Shown here: positions 6,454 to 10,276 of the stretch, one piece after another
How positions within the stretch are numbered: position 1 is the stretch's first letter
How the letters are laid out: each line of letters begins with the position of its first letter
Assembly (NCBI GenBank): GCA_002299005.1
Contig: DBMZ01000014.1
Coordinates: forward strand, 1 to 10,276
Source: Alphaproteobacteria bacterium UBA685
Lineage (GTDB): Bacteria; Pseudomonadota; Alphaproteobacteria; Puniceispirillales; Puniceispirillaceae
Length of the DNA stretch: 10,276 nucleotides
Direction of reading: 5' to 3'
The notes under the pieces: generated by a model
Database searches by the model: none
What the model saw: the letters and a program-made list of their open reading frames with translations, nothing else
What the model was told of the DNA's origin: nothing
Translations under genes and position numbers: made by a program

Positions 6454-7887
6454 TTAAGCGTTGGTTTCAAAATGCTCAGCAATCTCTTGGACAAGCCTCT
6501 CGGCAAGCGCTTGCTTGCTAGCAGGCGGCCAGCTCGTCTCCTCGCCCTCTCTTATGAGGGTTAGCTGATTATCATCTGCGCCAAAGACAGGGGCCTGCTT
6601 GCTGATATGGTTGGCCATCATCCAATCACACCCTTTTCGCGCGCGTTTGGCAATAGCGGCCGGGATAAGATTATCCGTTTCAGCCGCAAAGCCTATGACA
6701 AGGGCAGGGCGTCTATCGCTATGAGACAAGCTCTTGAGGATATCAGGATTTTCAGCCAATTCTAGGGCAGGCGGCTCGCCAGTCGTGGTCTTCTTTATCT
6801 TTTGATGGCTGGCACCGACGACGTGCCAGTCAGCCACGGCGGCGGTGCAAATCGCGACATCCGCGTCAAGCGCTTGATGGGCGGCTTGGTGCATTTGCGC
6901 GGCCGTTAGCACAGGGATAAGGGTCACATTCTGCGGCCGCGCAAGCTCTGTTGGGCCGCTGATAAGGGTGACCTTGGCACCAGCATTGGCACAGGCCGTT
7001 GCGATCGCATAGCCTTGCTTGCCTGAGGAGCTGTTAGAGATATAGCGCACACCGTCAATTGGCTCTCTGGTCGGGCCGGCGGTAATCAGGATATGCTTAT
7101 CATGAAGCGGGCGGCTCTCGGCTGGCAAGGTGCCAAGGGGCGGCAGGCTTTGGATGATGTGCGGGACAGCGGCAAAGCGGCCCTCGCCAATCTCGCCGCA
7201 TGCGGTATCGCCGCTCTCAGGGCCAATTTGCACAGCCCCGCGATAGCGCAATTTCGCGCAATTTTCCTGTGTCGCTGGATGTGCCCACATGACAGGGTTC
7301 ATCGCTGGCGCAAAATATAAAGGCGCGTCTGAGGCAAGGCACAAGGTGGTGGCCAAATCATCCGCAAGGCCTGTCGCAATTTTGGCAATGAAATTACCTG
7401 TCGCAGGCGCCACCAGCACAAGGTCAGCCTCTCTTGCAAGGCGGATATGGCCCATCTCTTGCTCATCTGTGAGAGAGAATAGTTCGGTATAGGTCTTCTC
7501 TGCGGTGAGGGCTGAAAGTGATAGAGGCGTGATAAATTCTTGCGCTGATTTGGTCATCACACCGCGCACATGATAGCCCGCATCCATCAGACGCCTTGCT
7601 AGCTCAAGTGACTTATAGGCCGCAATGCCGCCTGTGATAATCAAAAGACAAATCGGCTTGGTGCCACCTGCCCTTGTGTCGAGCGGGATAAAACACGCAT
7701 TTGCCTCATCCCACCGCATGCCATACGCACCGCAAGCGTGGCGCAAAAGCGCGTGCTTGGTGGCAGGCATATCACCGCGCTTGGCATAGTTTGATAAGGC
7801 AGACGCCCCCACGCCTAAGCACTCGGCAAGCGCCTTGCGACCGCCTAAAAGCGTGGCTGATTGTGTTAAATAATGCTCAAAATCCAT
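6454..7887 (-). CDS. coaBC: CoaBC (phosphopantothenoylcysteine synthetase/decarboxylase) with an N-terminal helix-turn-helix domain
   Basis: CoaBC makes 4'-phosphopantetheine for coenzyme A: CoaB joins cysteine to 4'-phosphopantothenate using CTP, and CoaC, a flavin enzyme, decarboxylates the product. The CoaC part (about 77-255) has GGIAAYKS (86-93), catalytic H147 (MGHIRL), N197 (APAMNP) and C230 (DTACGEIGEG). The CoaB part (about 262-475) has ITAGPTREPID, N285 (RYISNSSSGK), AAVADW (349-354) and K363 (KIKK). Compared with E. coli the catalytic numbering is shifted by 72, so about 72 residues are extra. They read as a small helix-turn-helix: GGRKALAECLGVGASALSNY (15-34), then AKRGDMPATKHALLRH (35-50), like Cro/YdaS-type or carph-isopro proteins. 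An internal ATG (M57) could give a shorter enzyme. The first ATG is favoured by the unbroken domain-like sequence and by a promoter placed exactly for it. No Shine-Dalgarno precedes it. Confidence 0.92.
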   Translation of the reverse strand: MDFEHYLTQSATLLGGRKALAECLGVGASALSNYAKRGDMPATKHALLRHACGAYGMRWDEANACFIPLDTRAGGTKPICLLIITGGIAAYKSLELARRLMDAGYHVRGVMTKSAQEFITPLSLSALTAEKTYTELFSLTDEQEMGHIRLAREADLVLVAPATGNFIAKIATGLADDLATTLCLASDAPLYFAPAMNPVMWAHPATQENCAKLRYRGAVQIGPESGDTACGEIGEGRFAAVPHIIQSLPPLGTLPAESRPLHDKHILITAGPTREPIDGVRYISNSSSGKQGYAIATACANAGAKVTLISGPTELARPQNVTLIPVLTAAQMHQAAHQALDADVAICTAAVADWHVVGASHQKIKKTTTGEPPALELAENPDILKSLSHSDRRPALVIGFAAETDNLIPAAIAKRARKGCDWMMANHISKQAPVFGADDNQLTLIREGEETSWPPASKQALAERLVQEIAEHFETNA

Positions 7888-7889
7888 AA

Positions 7890-7907
7890 TGTGAATTATA
7901 TTTCACA
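7890..7907. promoter_or_regulatory. Inverted repeat TGTGAA-N6-TTCACA over the coaBC -10 box
   Basis: Two perfect 6-bp arms, TGTGAA (7890-7895) and TTCACA (7902-7907), flank TTATAT. The -10 hexamer lies within the repeat, the classical place for a repressor operator. The spacer of 8 between TGTGA and TCACA is two longer than a CRP site. A natural candidate binder is the helix-turn-helix domain encoded immediately downstream (inference). Confidence 0.5.
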
Positions 7908-7923
7908 AAATAAAAGAGGTCTA
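7895..7923 (-). promoter_or_regulatory. Promoter of coaBC, probably leaderless
   Basis: On the minus strand TAGACC (7923-7918), 17 bp, then a perfect TATAAT (7900-7895). Only 7 bases separate this -10 from the coaBC ATG (7887), so initiation is predicted at or one base before the start codon. No ribosome-binding sequence is present. A leaderless mRNA is the simplest reading. Confidence 0.6.
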
Positions 7924-7930
7924 GCGGTAT

Positions 7931-7980
7931 TTTTCGCATTATTCGTGAAAATATTGTGAAATTAATTATCTATTGTGAAA
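7931..7980. repeat. Cluster of GTGAAA half-sites upstream of coaBC
   Basis: Three direct copies occur: TTCGTGAAA (7942-7950), ATTGTGAAA (7953-7961) and ATTGTGAAA (7972-7980), with GTGAA steps of 11 and 19 bp. A near-copy in the other direction, TTTTCGC (7931-7937), pairs imperfectly with GTGAAAA (7945-7951). They share the GTGAA core of the operator-like repeat at 7890-7907. The last copy runs into the ubiB stop codon. The 82-bp gap itself (7888-7969) is very AT-rich. Confidence 0.5.
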
Positions 7981-9502
7981 AATTATGAAAGAGCGCCCAT
8001 AAAATCGCCACCAAAGCGGCCCCTGTGAGGGCGTCTTTAAGCGATGATTTACGCTTTTCGGGCTGTTTTGGTGTGGCCTCTTCGCCTTTTTCAAGCCTAT
8101 CAAGAATGGTTGGCACAAGTTGGATAAAGCGCATGGCTTGGCCGCGCGCTTCTTTTAGTAAGCGTTCAGGGTTGGTTTGATTGGCGACCCATTTTGCCGC
8201 CAAGGGCTTTGATAGCTCCCACATATCGGCGGCGGGGTTAAGCTGGCGTGCGACGCCTTCTGCCATCACGATGGTCTTTTGCAGCAAATTAAATTGTGGC
8301 TGGACATGAATATCAAAGCGTTTTGATATCATCAAAATCTGCCCCATAATCTGGCCAAGTGAGACATCGCCTAGCATCTTGCCAAGCAGAGGTTCGACCA
8401 CGGAGCGGATATTCTGGGAAAATAGATGAAGCGGCACATCATTGCCAATCATCCCCGCATCAGCGTGCAGACGCGCGACCTCATCATAATCACGATCTAA
8501 GATAGCGATCATCAAACGGCCCAAAAATAGCCTGTCTTGCGGGCCAAGATGCCCCATAATGCCAAAATCAATCGGCACCAATAGACCATCCCCATCAACA
8601 AAGACATTGCCGGGATGCATATCAGCGTGAAAATAGCCATCACGGAAGACTTGGTTAAAAAAGCTAGCGGCCGCGGCTTGGGTTAGCTTTTCAATATCAT
8701 GGCCTTTGGCAATCAGCCCTGTCACATCATCAAGGCGCAACCCATCAACCCACTGTGTGACCAGCATATTATGCGAACATAGGCTAAGGTGCATTTGGGG
8801 TATGCGAATCCCCTCATCAGCGGCCAGATTTTCGGCCAGCCGGCCACCAGCGGCAGCTTCCATACGCAGATCAAGCTCAATCTCGCATAATTGTTCAAAC
8901 TCGCGCACAGCTTCGATTAAGCGCAATCTGGCAAGGCCGGGGCTTGCTTTGGAGATTAAATGTGCCATGCCCATAAAGAAATCAGTGTCTTTTTGCATTT
9001 GGCGGGCAATGTTGGGGCGCAATAATTTGACCGCCACAATCTGCCCATCATGCAAGGTCGCTCTATGCACCTGCGCGATTGATGCGGCCGCAACGGGCAC
9101 CTCATCAAACTGCGCAAATATATCTTCGATGGGCGCATCAAGGGCTTGTTCAACTTGGGCTTTGGCACGGCGCGGTGAAAAAGGTGGCAGCCTGTCTTGC
9201 AACTCAGATAGGCCAAGGGCCAAATCAGGGCCGATGAGATCAGCTCTGGTTGATAAAGCTTGGCCGAATTTTATGAAGCCGGGGCCAAGGCGTTGCAAGG
9301 CATTACAAAGCGCGATGCCCGCATCTTTTTCGATTCGCCCAAATGTGATAATTTTATCAAGCAGCTTTAATGTGCGCCGAAGCCATAGGGGCAAGATGGT
9401 GATATTGGCAAAATGATGAAGCGCGCCCGCTCTGCCAAGGTGCCAGCCAATAATCGGCAAGCGATAGCATAGCTTTAAACGGAGCAAGGCGGCCTGTAGC
9501 AT
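7970..9502 (-). CDS. ubiB: UbiB (ABC1/AarF/ADCK atypical kinase-like protein, ubiquinone synthesis)
   Basis: UbiB proteins are membrane-associated members of the protein-kinase-like superfamily with ATPase activity, needed for aerobic ubiquinone synthesis; the exact biochemical role is debated. The 510-residue length fits. Visible family signatures are the KxGQ motif K78-Q81 in [20 protein letters not shown], and the alanine-rich nucleotide loop [10 protein letters not shown] (137-146) replacing the usual glycine loop. Further signatures are VAVK with K159, the ELDLRMEAA segment (209-217), the catalytic-loop-like FHADMHPGN (291-299) and the metal-binding PIDFG with D312. A C-terminal hydrophobic helix (about 491-507) follows a charged linker and probably anchors it in the inner membrane. 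The ATG overlaps the ubiE stop by one base (TAATG), so ubiE and ubiB are coupled. The stop (TAG) lies within the GTGAAA-rich region before coaBC. Confidence 0.95.
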   Translation of the reverse strand: MLQAALLRLKLCYRLPIIGWHLGRAGALHHFANITILPLWLRRTLKLLDKIITFGRIEKDAGIALCNALQRLGPGFIKFGQALSTRADLIGPDLALGLSELQDRLPPFSPRRAKAQVEQALDAPIEDIFAQFDEVPVAAASIAQVHRATLHDGQIVAVKLLRPNIARQMQKDTDFFMGMAHLISKASPGLARLRLIEAVREFEQLCEIELDLRMEAAAGGRLAENLAADEGIRIPQMHLSLCSHNMLVTQWVDGLRLDDVTGLIAKGHDIEKLTQAAAASFFNQVFRDGYFHADMHPGNVFVDGDGLLVPIDFGIMGHLGPQDRLFLGRLMIAILDRDYDEVARLHADAGMIGNDVPLHLFSQNIRSVVEPLLGKMLGDVSLGQIMGQILMISKRFDIHVQPQFNLLQKTIVMAEGVARQLNPAADMWELSKPLAAKWVANQTNPERLLKEARGQAMRFIQLVPTILDRLEKGEEATPKQPEKRKSSLKDALTGAALVAILWALFHNFSQ

Positions 9503-10263
9503 TAGTCCAATTTCCAGCCAGAATGTATGGCCGCAATGCCCCCTGATAGGTTGCGATAGCGCACTTGGGCAAAGCCTGCGCTGACCATCATATCTGAGAG
9601 CGCAAATTGGTCTGGGAATTTGCGGATTGATTCGACCAAATATTGATAGGAATCACCATCGCGTGCGACCAGCTGGCCCATCTTTGGCAATATCTTAAAC
9701 GACCATTGATCATAGATTTTTGACAAAACAGGGTTCTCAACAGCTGAGAATTCAAGGCAACAAAAACGACCGCCCGGCTTTAGGACACGGTGAATTTCAC
9801 GCAAAGCCACATCTCTGTTGGTGACATTGCGCAGACCAAAGGCGATGGTCGCACGGTCAACCGAATTATCGGCCAAAGGCAGGGCTTCGGCATTGCCAGC
9901 TATCCATTCAAGCCTGTCTTGATAGGGGCGCATGACCGACCGCTTCTGGCCAGCTTGCAGCATTTCTTCATTAATATCGACAATCTTCACAGACCCGCCG
10001 CCGCGCTTTAAAAAGCGCAAAGCCACATCACCTGTGCCACCTGCCAGGTCAAGCAGGGTCTGGTGCGGGCGCGGCGCAAGCCAATCCATCAGCGCATCTT
10101 TCCATAAGCGATGCACACCCATAGACATCAAGTCATTCATAATGTCGTAATTCTTGGCGACCGAATCAAAGACTTCCTTAACGCGTGATTCTTTCTCAGC
10201 GCGTGGCACGGATTGAAAGCCGAAATCAATCTCGTCTTGCTGATTCATATCCGCACCAAGCAT
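9502..10263 (-). CDS. ubiE: UbiE, ubiquinone/menaquinone C-methyltransferase
   Basis: UbiE uses S-adenosylmethionine for C-methylation of the benzoquinol ring in ubiquinone synthesis (and demethylmenaquinone where present). The protein has 253 residues. Family signatures are FGFQSV (14-19), [18 protein letters not shown] (38-55), SAM motif [13 protein letters not shown] (70-81), [14 protein letters not shown] (123-136), FGLRNVTN (142-149), RVLKPGG (159-165) and the [16 protein letters not shown] region (204-219). Two starts are possible. ATG 10263 has GAGGA 4 nt upstream. M6 (first base 10248) aligns better with the E. coli N-terminus but has a weaker ribosome site. The frame stays open to the window edge, so a longer form is not excluded but is unlikely. 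Upstream DNA is outside the window. The ubiE-ubiB-coaBC-dut order is common in Alphaproteobacteria. Confidence 0.95.
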   Translation of the reverse strand: MLGADMNQQDEIDFGFQSVPRAEKESRVKEVFDSVAKNYDIMNDLMSMGVHRLWKDALMDWLAPRPHQTLLDLAGGTGDVALRFLKRGGGSVKIVDINEEMLQAGQKRSVMRPYQDRLEWIAGNAEALPLADNSVDRATIAFGLRNVTNRDVALREIHRVLKPGGRFCCLEFSAVENPVLSKIYDQWSFKILPKMGQLVARDGDSYQYLVESIRKFPDQFALSDMMVSAGFAQVRYRNLSGGIAAIHSGWKLD

Positions 10264-10276
10264 TTGTTCCTCATGC

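Noticed and set aside
7890..7907. CRP/FNR binding site upstream of coaBC
   Set aside because: TGTGA and TCACA are separated by 8 bases, not the 6 of CRP sites, and the position over the -10 box is unlike an activator site.
8706..9416. Long plus-strand reading frame of 236 codons opposite ubiB
   Set aside because: It lies entirely antisense to the well-conserved ubiB, has a Ser/Arg/Cys-rich composition typical of a mirrored frame, and shows no domain or ribosome site.
1..10276. Mobile element, phage, toxin-antitoxin, CRISPR or other defence system
   Set aside because: All sizeable conserved frames belong to core metabolic families; no transposase, integrase, repeat-spacer array or paired small genes were seen. 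The helix-turn-helix at the start of coaBC is in frame with the enzyme and has no toxin partner.

Overview
The window looks like a stretch of alphaproteobacterial chromosome carrying core metabolism. The evidence is the set of protein families and their order. A pnp end faces a fabA-fabB-fabI block, and a ubiE-ubiB-coaBC-dut block lies at the other end; both neighbourhoods are typical of Alphaproteobacteria. Base composition is close to even, and intergenic regions are short and AT-rich. An uncultivated marine lineage such as SAR116 (Puniceispirillales) would fit, but that is a guess from style, not from a search. I see no insertion sequence, phage gene, CRISPR array, tRNA or rRNA.

Layout. 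Positions 1-591 (+) are the 3' end of pnp (KH and S1 domains), closed by a strong hairpin that also has a T-tract on the other strand and so serves the convergent fab genes. Positions 706-3295 (-) hold fabA, fabB and fabI, transcribed in that order, and make unsaturated and saturated fatty acids. Upstream of fabA on the same strand is an exported SH3-domain protein (3342-3965). A 191-bp divergent promoter region (3966-4156) separates it from a D-2-hydroxyacid dehydrogenase (4157-5134, +). That gene's terminator hairpin lies inside the 3' coding end of the convergent ThiF/MoeB-like gene.

Positions 5162-10263 (-) form a row of five tightly packed genes, transcribed ubiE, ubiB, coaBC, dut, thiF/moeB-like. 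ubiE and ubiB overlap by 1 bp (ubiquinone synthesis). After an 82-bp AT-rich gap come coaBC (coenzyme A synthesis), dut (dUTP removal) and, overlapping dut by 4 bp, the E1-like adenylyltransferase gene.

The most interesting point is coaBC. The enzyme carries about 72 extra N-terminal residues that read as a small helix-turn-helix domain. The gap in front has a perfect TATAAT only 7 nt from the ATG, with no Shine-Dalgarno, so the mRNA may be leaderless. The TATAAT sits inside a TGTGAA-N6-TTCACA inverted repeat, and three further GTGAAA copies lie just upstream. Together these suggest, without proving it, a CoA-synthesis enzyme that binds and controls its own promoter. Secondary points are a Fur-box-like site in the divergent promoter region, the lack of the irr gene often found beside fabA, and in-frame tandem repeats at the N-termini of three genes.
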